Of a DNA stretch of 64,000 nucleotides, positions 34,739 to 43,628 are shown in pieces; position 1 is the stretch's first letter, and each line of letters begins with the position of its first letter. The position numbers and the translations under genes were made by a program. Below the pieces are notes generated by a model, which saw only the letters and a program-made list of their open reading frames with translations, ran no database searches and had not been told where the DNA came from. The stretch is from Prevotella sp. (GTDB lineage: Bacteria > Bacteroidota > Bacteroidia > Bacteroidales > Bacteroidaceae), in contig JAFUFJ010000011.1 in the NCBI GenBank assembly GCA_017469955.1, positions 1-64,000 of the forward strand. The letters run 5' to 3'.

Positions 34739-35536
34739 TTAGTGCATTAGCTCGCGTGAGTCGGCGTCGTTGAGGCCTTGCATGACGATGCGTCCTTCCA
34801 CTTGTGCGTCGACGGCCTGTCCCTTGGCGGCCTGTTCGCGGAAGTAGTCCATGATGATGTATCGGGTGTTGTTCTCTTCTTCCTGTGGCGACACGACGTC
34901 GGTCTTGGCCTTGAAGGCCTCCATCTTGTCGTTTCCTTGGGCTAAATAGTCGAGGGTGGCGATGCGATAGGTCTTCTTCGGGTCGATGGGTTGTCCGTTG
35001 AATAGGGCTGAAACGAGCTTTCCGTCGGCGGTGATCACGAGCTGTACGCCATGGCTGACGCCCTCTCCTCGCGTGGAAGCGATCTGTTCGAAGAGCTCTG
35101 TGACCTTTTCTCCCGTGAGCGTGAGGAAGCATATCTTGTTTTCGAAGGGAGCCACGTCGAGCACATCTCCATAGGTTACGTTGCCTTCAGAGAAGGCTGC
35201 TCGTATGCCTCCCACGTTGTAGACCCCGAAATCGGGCGTCTCGCTGTATTTCTTTCCGCCCCATACCATGATGTCGGCCAGCAGGTTTGAGAGGTTGCTC
35301 TCGGGCTTTTGCGCCCATAGATAGCGTGCTGCCCGCCCTACAACGGGGCTCATGACGCTGTCGACCTGCTGCTTGTAGGGCTGCATGAAGGCTTCGGCTT
35401 CGGCATTTGGCAGGGCGTCGTAGCGGTTGTCGACGAGGATTCTGGTGCGCTGAACGCCGGTAACTTGATATTGATGTACGCAACCGGTGCATAGGATGAG
35501 TATGGCTGTCAGCGTGAGTAATGTCTTTCGGTTCAT
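34739..35536 (-). CDS. 5'-nucleotidase C-terminal-domain lipoprotein
   Basis: A 265-residue lipoprotein from the ATG at 35536 (lipobox LILCTGC); a longer reading that begins upstream has no family similarity and crosses the promoter. The domain contains SNLLADIMVWGGKKYSETPD, GVYNVGGIRAAFSEGNVTYG, and IATLDYLAQGNDKMEAF, typical of the substrate-binding half of 5'-nucleotidases. It is encoded before, not after, the metal-binding half, so the domain order of the usual fused enzyme is reversed at the gene level. Confidence 0.9.
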   Translation of the reverse strand: MNRKTLLTLTAILILCTGCVHQYQVTGVQRTRILVDNRYDALPNAEAEAFMQPYKQQVDSVMSPVVGRAARYLWAQKPESNLSNLLADIMVWGGKKYSETPDFGVYNVGGIRAAFSEGNVTYGDVLDVAPFENKICFLTLTGEKVTELFEQIASTRGEGVSHGVQLVITADGKLVSALFNGQPIDPKKTYRIATLDYLAQGNDKMEAFKAKTDVVSPQEEENNTRYIIMDYFREQAAKGQAVDAQVEGRIVMQGLNDADSRELMH

Positions 35537-35575
35537 GTCTTGAATAGATTGCTGTTCGGGAATAAAAAGTTTTTG

Positions 35576-35607
35576 CAAAGATAATGAAAACAATCTGAAC
35601 GGCCAAA
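35576..35607 (-). promoter_or_regulatory. Promoter of the 5'-nucleotidase pair
   Basis: On the minus strand TTTG at 35607-35604 and TATCTTTG at 35583-35576, with a 20-base spacer. Confidence 0.75.
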
Positions 35608-35821
35608 AAATAGGCGAAAAAGCTTGAACGGGGAGACTTGACGCCGGGAGTGAGGCGGGTCGACGAGGAGAAACGGGTGGCAGCCGGCTGTGGAAAGTGT
35701 AAAGAAAGTGGCTCGTTTTTAACATTTCAGGACGTGGAAAACAGACGAAATGGAGCATGAAAAAGGCGGTTTCGGAGGTGAATGGCATGGGTTTCCGGCG
35801 AAATTCCGGGCTGAAGGTGCC

Positions 35822-35931
35822 GAGAAAGCTATGGGTTCTCAGCCATAGAGCATAGGATTGCCGGGCAGAACGCTATGGTGTCATGCCGAGAACCCTTAGC
35901 CTTCATCCCGAGAAAGCACATCTTTCTTGAG
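35822..35931. repeat. 22-bp dyad array F (5 units, partly decayed)
   Basis: Units start at 35822, 35844, 35866, 35888 and 35910. Triplet pairs: AGC/CCC, AGC/TCC, CGC/ACC, CCC/GGC, AGC/AGA. The last units depart from consensus, but the 22-base register is kept. It lies between the divergent 5'-nucleotidase and ABC-exporter genes. Confidence 0.85.
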
Positions 35932-36212
35932 TTGAAGGATTTGGGAATCAGACAAAGTTCGTGGGGAATCAAGGAGAAAATTCTCGTATCTGATTGTCAT
36001 TCAATATGTTTTAGATGTGCAGGAGCTTCTTCGGTGATTTTGGGCAAAAGCAGGGCTTGCAGGAAGTACGATAAGCCTTCTGTCGGCGGTTTGTCCTTCT
36101 TTTTCTGAATTTTTAACACTTCTTCCAGCCTGATTTCGGCGTGTTTTCCATGAGAAAACGCCGTGGAATTCATGTCAACGCAAACGTTTTCGTTGAAAAT
36201 AGCAGGTGAAGT
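35932..36212. other. Unassigned intergenic stretch before the exporter operon
   Basis: About 280 bases between array F and the exporter promoter. It contains a possible eight-pair hairpin (GATAAGCC with GGTTTGTC, region 36069-36095) followed on the plus strand by a T-rich run. Weak reading frames on both strands (about 75 codons) show no recognisable family and are probably chance. Confidence 0.35.
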
Positions 36213-36244
36213 GTTGCGAGGTAGCATATTTTTTTGTAATTTTG
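36213..36244 (+). promoter_or_regulatory. Promoter of the exporter/glucuronate operon
   Basis: GTTG at 36213-36216 (one change from TTTG), a 20-base spacer, then TAATTTTG at 36237-36244. It lies 57 bases before the first exporter gene and is the only good match before the thirteen-gene run. Confidence 0.65.
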
Positions 36245-36300
36245 AACGCTAATTATACGAGCATACCCTTTGTGTATTAAAATATTCGCTCTAACTGTTT

Positions 36301-38055
36301 ATGCTAAAAACCTTATATCGTCAGATAGGAGAATATAAGACAGCCTCGCTGCTCACGCCCGTGTTTACGGCGTTGGAAGTGGTGACCGACGTGCTGATTC
36401 CCTATGTGACAGCGCTGCTTATCGACCGAGGCATCTCGGCAGGCGATATGGAAAATGTCTATCGATACGGAGCAATCATGATGGGACTGGCCTGCCTTAG
36501 CCTGCTGCTTGGCATCCTTGCAGGGCGTTGTTCGGCCTATGCGTCGACGGGATTCGCCTCCAATCTGCGGCTGGCAATGTACCGAAACGTGCAGACTTTT
36601 GCCTTCAGTGACATCGACAAGTTTTCGACAAGCGGGCTGGTAACACGCATGACAACCGACGTGAACAACCTGCAAAATGCCTACCAACAGATACTGCGGG
36701 TGACCGTGAGGGCGCCCTTTCGTCTGCTGCTTTCCATAGCAATGTGCCTCTTCATCGATGCACGTCTGTCGGTCATCTTCATCGTGGCCATGGCGGTATT
36801 GTCGTTCTCTCTGTACCATATCATTACCCGTGTAGCACGGCTTTTCTCGCAAGTGTTCGAGCGATATGACGCCCTGAACCAGAGCGTTCAGGAGAATGTA
36901 CAGGCTATTCGCGTAGTGAAGTCGTTCGTCCGCGAGAAATATGAGAGCGAGAAGTTTGCCCGCGCAGCCGAAGCCCTCTACCGGCTCTACGTGAAAGCCG
37001 AGAGTCTGATGGCCCTGAACCATCCCATTATGAACATGGTTGTCTATGGATGCATCATCGCTTTGTCGTGGTGGGGCGCCCACTTCATTGTGGGAGGCAC
37101 GCTGACAACGGGCGAGTTGACGTCGCTTTTCACCTATGTGATGTCGATACTTCAGGCACTGATGATGCTCTCAATGATCTTCGTGATGCTCACCCAGAGT
37201 GCTGCTTCTGGCCGGCGAGTGGCAGAAGTCATCGACGAAACGGCCGACATACAAAACCCGGAAAACCCACTGATGACGGTGGAAGACGGCAGCGTTGAGT
37301 TCCGACACGTGACCTTTTCCTACGGGAAGAGCGATGCCATACGCGACATCAACTTCAGGATTGAGAGCGGACAGACTGTCGGTGTCATCGGAGGAACGGG
37401 CTCGGGCAAGTCGACCCTCGTCAACCTTATCTCGCGCCTTTACGACGTTCGCGAGGGCGAAGTGTCGGTGGGAGGTCACGACGTTCGTGAGTATGATCTC
37501 GGACAACTGCGTACAGCGGTGTCGGTAGTGCTGCAGCAAAACACGCTCTTTACAGGCACAATACTCGATAATCTGCGCTGGGGCAACCCCACAGCAACCG
37601 AGGAAGAATGTCGTGAAGCCTGCCGAGTGGCCTGCGCAGACGAGTTCATTGAGCAGATGCCGGAAGGCTATCATACACATATAGAACAAGGAGGTACGAA
37701 CGTGTCGGGCGGACAAAAGCAGCGCTTGTGTATCGCTCGTGCCCTGTTGAAGCAGCCGAAAATACTGGTTCTTGACGACTCAACTTCGGCATGTGACACG
37801 GCCACTGACGCCAAGATACAGAAGGCTTTTCGCGAACAGTTGCCGGCAATGACGAAGGTGATTATTGCCCAACGTATCAGTAGTGTGTGCCGATGCGACC
37901 GCATAATTGTCATGGATAAAGGCCGCGTCACAAGCTTTGATACCCATGAAAACCTGCTCCGCGACAACGAGCTTTACCGTGAAATCAATGCACTGCAGAG
38001 CCAAGAGCAGGGCGACTTCGACGCAAAGGCAAGAAAGGAGGTGCAGCATGGCTAA
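36301..38055 (+). CDS. ABC exporter half-subunit with degenerate ATP site
   Basis: A 584-residue protein: six transmembrane helices (about 1-300), then an ATPase domain. Walker A GGTGSGKST and signature NVSGGQKQRL are normal, but Walker B ends VLDDSTSA with Asp in place of the catalytic Glu, and the switch residue is Gln (IIAQRISSV) where His is usual. This is the classic degenerate member of a heterodimeric exporter (as in TM287/288 or LmrCD). Its partner overlaps it by 8 bases. It probably exports a drug, lipid or peptide; substrate unknown. Confidence 0.92.
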   Translation: MLKTLYRQIGEYKTASLLTPVFTALEVVTDVLIPYVTALLIDRGISAGDMENVYRYGAIMMGLACLSLLLGILAGRCSAYASTGFASNLRLAMYRNVQTFAFSDIDKFSTSGLVTRMTTDVNNLQNAYQQILRVTVRAPFRLLLSIAMCLFIDARLSVIFIVAMAVLSFSLYHIITRVARLFSQVFERYDALNQSVQENVQAIRVVKSFVREKYESEKFARAAEALYRLYVKAESLMALNHPIMNMVVYGCIIALSWWGAHFIVGGTLTTGELTSLFTYVMSILQALMMLSMIFVMLTQSAASGRRVAEVIDETADIQNPENPLMTVEDGSVEFRHVTFSYGKSDAIRDINFRIESGQTVGVIGGTGSGKSTLVNLISRLYDVREGEVSVGGHDVREYDLGQLRTAVSVVLQQNTLFTGTILDNLRWGNPTATEEECREACRVACADEFIEQMPEGYHTHIEQGGTNVSGGQKQRLCIARALLKQPKILVLDDSTSACDTATDAKIQKAFREQLPAMTKVIIAQRISSVCRCDRIIVMDKGRVTSFDTHENLLRDNELYREINALQSQEQGDFDAKARKEVQHG

Positions 38056-39880
38056 GAACATGGGCTTCGGACCTCGCGGAGAAAGGACGCAGGCAGGATT
38101 CCAAAAGGCCACGAAAGAGCAGAAGACTACGCTGCTTCGCCTGACGGCTTACGTATGGAAATACTACAAGTGGGCACTTGTCACCGTGCTCGTCTGCATA
38201 TTGGTATCATCAGTAACGTCGCTGGCCTCGACGCTTTTCACCAAGACCCTTATCGACGACTATGTCATTCCACTGACACAAGTCGACAACCCAAATTACA
38301 ATTCCCTTTGGCAGACGCTCTACAAACTGGGTCTTATCCTGATGCTTGGCGTCGTGTGCTCATACAGTTACAACCGCCTGATGATCTATGTCAGCCAGGG
38401 AACCATGCTGCGTTTGCGCAAGCGCATCTTTGAAAACATGGAGAAACTGCCCGTGAGCTATTTCGATTCTCATTCGCATGGCGAAATCATGTCGGTCTAT
38501 ACGAATGACGTCGATTCGCTCAGACAGATGATTTCCACGGCAATGGCGCAAGTGTTCAACTCGCTGATCACCATCGCCGTGACCTTCACCTCGATGATAG
38601 TCCTCAGTGTTCCGCTCACTTTCGTGGGGTTGACGATGGCTGCCGTCATGATGATTACCACGACACGGCTCGGAACATGGTCGAGAGGATACTTCAAGAT
38701 TCAGCAGGAAAGTCTGGCACGTGTGAACGGGTTTATCGAGGAAATGATGACAGGTCAGAAGGTGGTGAAGGTGTTCTGTCATGAACAACAGGCCATCAAA
38801 GAGTTCGAAGAAATCAACGAACAACTGCGCAGCAGTGCCTGCAATGCCAATAAAATTGCCAATATCGTGATGCCGATCAACGGCAATCTGGGCAATCTGG
38901 CATATGTGCTTATCGGTGTTGTCGGGGCAACAATCGCATTGAGCGACGGCAATTGGCTCGGGATGCATGTCACTCTTACCCTTGGAACGCTTGTCAGCTT
39001 CCTGCAACTCAACAAGAGTTTCACCCAGCCCATTACCCATGTCAGCCAGCAGATCAACTCTGTGCTCAACGCTTCTGTGGGTGCTGAGCGCGTGTTCAGG
39101 CTGATGGATGCCGAACCAGAGGCAGACGAAGGCGACATCATCCTTGAGAATCCTCTTGGAGATGTTGACTTTACCGATGTAGATTTCGGCTATGTCCCAG
39201 AGAAACAAGTGCTCTTTGATATTGACATTAACACCAATCCCGGGCAGAAAATAGCCTTTGTCGGCGGAACAGGTGCCGGCAAAACGACCATTATCAACCT
39301 CATTAACCGCTTTTATGACATACAACACGGAAGCATCTTGTATGACGGTGTGCCCGTGACTCGTGTCAAGAAAGACTCGCTTCGGCAGTCGATGGGAGTG
39401 GTATTGCAGGAGACTCACCTCTTTACGGCAACGGTATTAGAGAATATCCGATATGGAAGATTGTCGGCAACCGATGAAGATTGCATGGAAGCTGCTCGTC
39501 TTGTCGGGGCAGATGACTTCATCAGGCGTCTGCCACATGGCTATGATACGATGCTGAATGGTGACGGAGGCAATCTGTCGCAAGGAGAAAGACAGCTGTT
39601 GGCCATTGCGAGGACGGCCGTTGCCAACCCTCCTGTACTGGTGCTTGACGAAGCAACGTCGAGCATAGACACCCGTACTGAGCAGCTCGTTCAGCAGGGA
39701 ATGGACTCGCTGATGCAAGGGAGGACGACCTTTGTCATAGCCCATCGTCTCTCGACTGTGCGCAATGCTGACCAGATTATCGTGCTTGAGCACGGACGAA
39801 TCATCGAGAACGGCACCCACGACGAGTTGCTTTCACAGAAAGGAAAATACTATCAACTTTATACAGGAAATGGGATTTAA
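38048..39880 (+). CDS. ABC exporter half-subunit with consensus ATP site
   Basis: A 610-residue protein from the ATG at 38048, which overlaps the end of the previous gene (ATGGCTAA). It has an N-terminal cytoplasmic extension of about 45 residues, six transmembrane helices, and an ATPase domain with GGTGAGKTT, VLDEATSSID (catalytic Glu present), VIAHRLSTV (His present) and a slightly altered signature (NLSQGERQL). It completes the heterodimer with the preceding gene. Its stop codon lies inside the start of kdgK, so exporter and sugar genes are translationally linked. Confidence 0.93.
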   Translation: MAKNMGFGPRGERTQAGFQKATKEQKTTLLRLTAYVWKYYKWALVTVLVCILVSSVTSLASTLFTKTLIDDYVIPLTQVDNPNYNSLWQTLYKLGLILMLGVVCSYSYNRLMIYVSQGTMLRLRKRIFENMEKLPVSYFDSHSHGEIMSVYTNDVDSLRQMISTAMAQVFNSLITIAVTFTSMIVLSVPLTFVGLTMAAVMMITTTRLGTWSRGYFKIQQESLARVNGFIEEMMTGQKVVKVFCHEQQAIKEFEEINEQLRSSACNANKIANIVMPINGNLGNLAYVLIGVVGATIALSDGNWLGMHVTLTLGTLVSFLQLNKSFTQPITHVSQQINSVLNASVGAERVFRLMDAEPEADEGDIILENPLGDVDFTDVDFGYVPEKQVLFDIDINTNPGQKIAFVGGTGAGKTTIINLINRFYDIQHGSILYDGVPVTRVKKDSLRQSMGVVLQETHLFTATVLENIRYGRLSATDEDCMEAARLVGADDFIRRLPHGYDTMLNGDGGNLSQGERQLLAIARTAVANPPVLVLDEATSSIDTRTEQLVQQGMDSLMQGRTTFVIAHRLSTVRNADQIIVLEHGRIIENGTHDELLSQKGKYYQLYTGNGI

Positions 39881-40895
39881 GATCGTAACACTCGGAGAAA
39901 TCATGCTAAGACTTTCTCCTCCTCGGCAACAAAGGTTTGTGCAAGCCACGCAGTTTGACGTGGTATATGGCGGGGGAGAGGCCAATGTGGCCGTCAGTTT
40001 GGCAAACTATGGACATGAGGCATGTTTCGTAACAAAGCTGCCAGGGAATGAGATCGGACAGGCAGCCGTTAACTCTCTGCGGCAGTATGGTGTCGATACT
40101 CGGCATGTTTCGCGTGGGGGAAGCCGCATCGGCATCTACTATTTAGAGACAGGATCGGCCATGAGACCGTCGAAAGTGGTTTATGATCGTTCGCATTCTG
40201 CGATGGCTGAAGCAGAAGTTTCAGACTTTGACTTCGATGCCATCATGCAAGATGCACGCTGGTTTCATTGGACTGGTATCACACCTGCGATATCCAGCAG
40301 GGCCGCAGAACTGGTGAAGGAGGCCTGCAAAGCTGCCCGACGCCATGGAGTAACGGTGTCTTGCGACCTGAATTTCCGTAGGAAGCTCTGGACGAGTGAG
40401 CAGGCTCAACGGGTTATGAAGCCCTTGATGCAGTATGTAGATGTATGCATTGGCAACGAGGAAGATGCAAAACTCTGCCTGGGATTCGTTCCGGAAGCCG
40501 ATGTGGAGGGTGGCCATACTGATGCAGAAGGCTATAAGAAGATTTTCAAAGGCATGGCCGAGACGTTCGGCTTTAGGTATGTGGCATCCACGCTTCGCGA
40601 GTCGTTCTCGGCCTCGCACAATGGCTGGAAGGCCCTGATATATGACGGTTCAGCGTTTTATGAGAGCCGTAGATACGACATCAAGCCCATCGTTGACAGG
40701 GTAGGAGGCGGAGACTCCTTTGCCGCAGGTCTTATCCATGGGCTGCTGACCAAGGAGACCCAAGCCGAAGCTTTGGAGTTTGCGGTGGCCGCATCGGCAT
40801 TGAAGCATACCATAGAGGGTGATGTCAACCATGTGTCAGAGGAAGAAGTTGAGACATTAATGGGCGGTGATGGCACTGGCCGAGTACAGCGATGA
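39870..40895 (+). CDS. kdgK: 2-keto-3-deoxygluconate kinase (PfkB family)
   Basis: A 341-residue protein from the ATG at 39870, 11 bases inside the exporter gene. PfkB features: VYGGGEANVAVSLANYGHEA near the start and DRVGGGDSFAAGLIHGLL near residue 275, with catalytic Asp in GGGDSFAAG. It phosphorylates KDG to KDPG. The assignment as KDG kinase rather than another sugar kinase follows from its place before an SDR reductase, uxuA, kdgA and uxaC, and from the RSHSAMAEAE region typical of KdgK. Confidence 0.9.
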   Translation: MGFKIVTLGEIMLRLSPPRQQRFVQATQFDVVYGGGEANVAVSLANYGHEACFVTKLPGNEIGQAAVNSLRQYGVDTRHVSRGGSRIGIYYLETGSAMRPSKVVYDRSHSAMAEAEVSDFDFDAIMQDARWFHWTGITPAISSRAAELVKEACKAARRHGVTVSCDLNFRRKLWTSEQAQRVMKPLMQYVDVCIGNEEDAKLCLGFVPEADVEGGHTDAEGYKKIFKGMAETFGFRYVASTLRESFSASHNGWKALIYDGSAFYESRRYDIKPIVDRVGGGDSFAAGLIHGLLTKETQAEALEFAVAASALKHTIEGDVNHVSEEEVETLMGGDGTGRVQR

Positions 40896-40896
40896 T

Positions 40897-41709
40897 ATGA
40901 AGAATCTATTTGACATAACAGGAAAAGTGGTCGTGATGACGGGTGCAACGGGCGTCCTTGGCACGGCCATCTCTAAGTATCTGGCTCGTGAGGGAGTCCG
41001 TATGGTATTGCTCGGTCGCAATGTTGCGAAGGGGAATGCCATTGTCTCTGAGATAGAAAAGGCAGGCGGGGAAGCCATGTTTCTTGCGACTGACGTGCTC
41101 AATCGTGAGGTGTTGGAGGATAATCTGCAGACTGTTTTGCAGACTTACGGCAGTGTTGACGTGCTGCTCAATGCTGCCGGTGGCAATATGCCGGGAGCAA
41201 CCATAGCTCCCGACAAGACCTTTTTCGACCTCAGCACTGAGGCAATAGAGCAGGTGATGCAGCTGAACCTCGTGGGAACCATCCTTCCTACGCAGGTGTT
41301 TCTCAAGCCAATGGCCGAAAAGGGGCAAGGCGTGGTGGTGAACTTCTCGTCGATGTCGGCTTTCAGACCGTTGACAAGAGTGGCAGGATATGGCGTGGCA
41401 AAGGCCGGGGTGAGCAACTTCACGGCCTATATGGCTACGGAAGTAGCCCGTAAGTTCTCGCCGGCTATCCGCGTGAACGCCATTGCTCCAGGCTTTTTCC
41501 TGACCGAACAGAACCGCACGTTGCTCACCAATGCCGACGGCTCTTTTACCGATCGCGGGCGAGACATCATACGACAGACGCCCATGGGTCGCATGGGCGA
41601 ACCTGAGGAACTCTGCGGAACGATTCACTACCTCATCAGCGAAGCCTCGTGCTTTGTCACGGGAACAGTGGCAGTTGTCGACGGCGGGTTCAACGTGTTT
41701 TCAATATAA
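40897..41709 (+). CDS. SDR-family oxidoreductase, probable fructuronate reductase
   Basis: A 270-residue protein from the ATG at 40897, one base after the kdgK stop. NAD(P)-binding TGATGVLG near residue 14, NAAGG, the catalytic Ser in FSSMSAF (about 149) and Y-x3-K in YGVAKAG (about 165-169) are all present. In this operon the only unassigned pathway step is fructuronate to mannonate, normally done by the unrelated UxuB; an SDR enzyme fills that slot in many Bacteroidota. The role is inferred from context; a gluconate-type SDR is the alternative. Confidence 0.85.
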   Translation: MKNLFDITGKVVVMTGATGVLGTAISKYLAREGVRMVLLGRNVAKGNAIVSEIEKAGGEAMFLATDVLNREVLEDNLQTVLQTYGSVDVLLNAAGGNMPGATIAPDKTFFDLSTEAIEQVMQLNLVGTILPTQVFLKPMAEKGQGVVVNFSSMSAFRPLTRVAGYGVAKAGVSNFTAYMATEVARKFSPAIRVNAIAPGFFLTEQNRTLLTNADGSFTDRGRDIIRQTPMGRMGEPEELCGTIHYLISEASCFVTGTVAVVDGGFNVFSI

Positions 41710-41721
41710 GAGACAGAGAAG

Positions 41722-42897
41722 ATGATACTTTGCGAGCAGTCATTCAGATGGTATGGTCCCAGCGACCCCGTGTCGCTGCAGGACATCCGGCAGACTGGTG
41801 CCACAGGAGTGGTGACAGCCTTGCACCATATTGCCAACGGTGAGGTGTGGACAGTTGAGGAAATCATGAAGCGAAAGCAAGAAGTCGAGGCTGCAGGGCT
41901 TAGGTGGTCGGCCGTAGAGAGTGTGCCGGTACACGAGCATATCAAAACCCAGACGGGCGACTTCCGGCGCTATATCGACAACTATAAGGAGAGTCTCCGC
42001 AATCTTGGGCGGTGTGGCGTCACGATAGTGACCTACAATTTCATGCCCGTACTTGACTGGACACGCACTGATCTGGCCTATGAGCTGCCCGACGGGAGCA
42101 GGGCTCTGCGGTTCGAACGGGCAGCCTACGTGGCATTCGACTTGTTCATCCTGCGACGACCCGGTGCAGAAGGCGACTATACGGCGGACGAAATAGCCCG
42201 TGCCAAGGAGCGTTACAGTCAGATGGACGAGGCCGAACGCCGGCAAATCACGCGCAACATGATTGCAGGACTGCCCGGGTCGGAGGAGAGCTTCACGCTG
42301 GAGCAGTTCCAGAAAGAGCTCGACCGTTACCGCGACATCGATGCCGAACGGCTCAGAAGCAACCTGATCTACTTCCTGAAGAAGGTGTGTCCTGTGGCAG
42401 AAGAGGCAGGTGTGCGTCTCGTCATCCATCCCGACGACCCGCCGATGTCTATCCTTGGACTGCCGAGAATCATGAGTACATCCGAGGACTTCCAGCGCAT
42501 CATCGATGCCGTTCCAAGTCCTTCCAACGGCCTTTGCTTCTGTACAGGGTCATTATCTGCCGTTGGTACGAACGATATACGTAAGATGTATGCTCAATAC
42601 AAGCACCGTGTACACTTCATACATCTAAGGAATATAAAACGCGACGATGAGGGCAATTTCTATGAAGCCAACCACTTGGAGGGCGACGTGCCGATGGCTG
42701 ACATCATGAAGGAGCTGCTGCTTGAGCAGCAATGGCGAGGAGAGAGCATCGTGATGAGGCCCGATCACGGCCATCAGATGATCGATGATCTTCATAAAAC
42801 GACCAATCCGGGCTATTCGTGCATCGGCCGTCTGCGCGGGCTGGCTGAGCTGCGCGGGCTGGAACTGGGCCTCGCCTCTCAGATGGAGCAGCAATAG
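41722..42897 (+). CDS. uxuA: Mannonate dehydratase
   Basis: A 391-residue protein of normal length. Family landmarks: [20 protein letters not shown] at the start, [56 protein letters not shown], and [16 protein letters not shown] near the end. It dehydrates D-mannonate to 2-keto-3-deoxygluconate with a divalent metal. It begins 12 bases after the SDR gene and is followed by kdgA. Confidence 0.97.
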   Translation: MILCEQSFRWYGPSDPVSLQDIRQTGATGVVTALHHIANGEVWTVEEIMKRKQEVEAAGLRWSAVESVPVHEHIKTQTGDFRRYIDNYKESLRNLGRCGVTIVTYNFMPVLDWTRTDLAYELPDGSRALRFERAAYVAFDLFILRRPGAEGDYTADEIARAKERYSQMDEAERRQITRNMIAGLPGSEESFTLEQFQKELDRYRDIDAERLRSNLIYFLKKVCPVAEEAGVRLVIHPDDPPMSILGLPRIMSTSEDFQRIIDAVPSPSNGLCFCTGSLSAVGTNDIRKMYAQYKHRVHFIHLRNIKRDDEGNFYEANHLEGDVPMADIMKELLLEQQWRGESIVMRPDHGHQMIDDLHKTTNPGYSCIGRLRGLAELRGLELGLASQMEQQ

Positions 42898-42941
42898 TCC
42901 GGCGCCGGTCGTCAGTTTTCACCCTATGAAAAGAATGGAAT

Positions 42942-43604
42942 ATGAGTAAGTTTGACAAGATAGCAGTATTGCAGAAAATGGCACAAACGGGCGTGATACC
43001 TGTGTTCTATCATGCTGATGCCGAAGTGGCGCGACAGGTAGTCAAGGCCTGTTACGCCGGCGGAGTCCGTGTTTTTGAGTTTACCAACCGTGGAGACTTT
43101 GCCCAAGAAGTGTTTGCCGACGTGATGAAGTATGCCCGAAAGTCATGTCCCGAGCTGGCCATTGGTGTCGGATCGGTGGTCGATGCTCCCACGGCAGCCC
43201 TGTATATACAGCAAGGAGCCGACTTTGTCGTAGGGCCTTTGCTCAATGAAGACGTGGCCAAGGTGTGCAATCGCCGGTCGGTTCCCTATGTGCCGGGCTG
43301 CGGAACGGTCAGCGAAGTGGGCAAGGCACAAGAGCTTGGCTGCGACCTCGTGAAAGCCTTTCCGGGCGAAGTGCTCGGCCCCAAGTTCGTGAAAGGCATC
43401 ATGGCTCCCATGCCTTGGACAAGAATCATGGTGACAGGAGGCGTGGAACCCTCTGGGGAAAACCTGAAAGCATGGCGGGAAGCAGGAGCCTTCTGCGTGG
43501 GTATGGGCTCAAAACTCTTCCCCAAAGACCGCGTTGCCGACGGCGACTGGGGCTATATCACCGAGAAATGCCGTGTCAGCATCTCAAGATTTCTTAACCC
43601 CTGA
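42942..43604 (+). CDS. kdgA: KDPG / 4-hydroxy-2-oxoglutarate aldolase
   Basis: A 220-residue class I aldolase. Schiff-base Lys lies in [14 protein letters not shown] (near residue 137); other signs are [55 protein letters not shown], and [16 protein letters not shown]. It splits KDPG to pyruvate and glyceraldehyde 3-phosphate, the last step of the pathway. It sits between uxuA and uxaC with 44- and 24-base gaps. Confidence 0.95.
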   Translation: MSKFDKIAVLQKMAQTGVIPVFYHADAEVARQVVKACYAGGVRVFEFTNRGDFAQEVFADVMKYARKSCPELAIGVGSVVDAPTAALYIQQGADFVVGPLLNEDVAKVCNRRSVPYVPGCGTVSEVGKAQELGCDLVKAFPGEVLGPKFVKGIMAPMPWTRIMVTGGVEPSGENLKAWREAGAFCVGMGSKLFPKDRVADGDWGYITEKCRVSISRFLNP

Positions 43605-43628
43605 ACCACTAAAAAAGGAGTAACGACG

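Noticed and set aside
34739-35788. Longer start of the 5'-nucleotidase C-domain gene
   Set aside because: The extension runs through a good promoter (35607-35576) and hides the lipoprotein signal that begins at 35536.
35997-36227. Small gene of 76 codons on the minus strand
   Set aside because: No promoter, no family features, and a competing frame of equal quality on the other strand.
38360-39418. 352-codon minus-strand frame
   Set aside because: His- and Cys-rich shadow of the second ABC-exporter gene.
42100-42125. tRNA-like GGTTCGAA sequence
   Set aside because: It lies within uxuA and no cloverleaf can be built around it.
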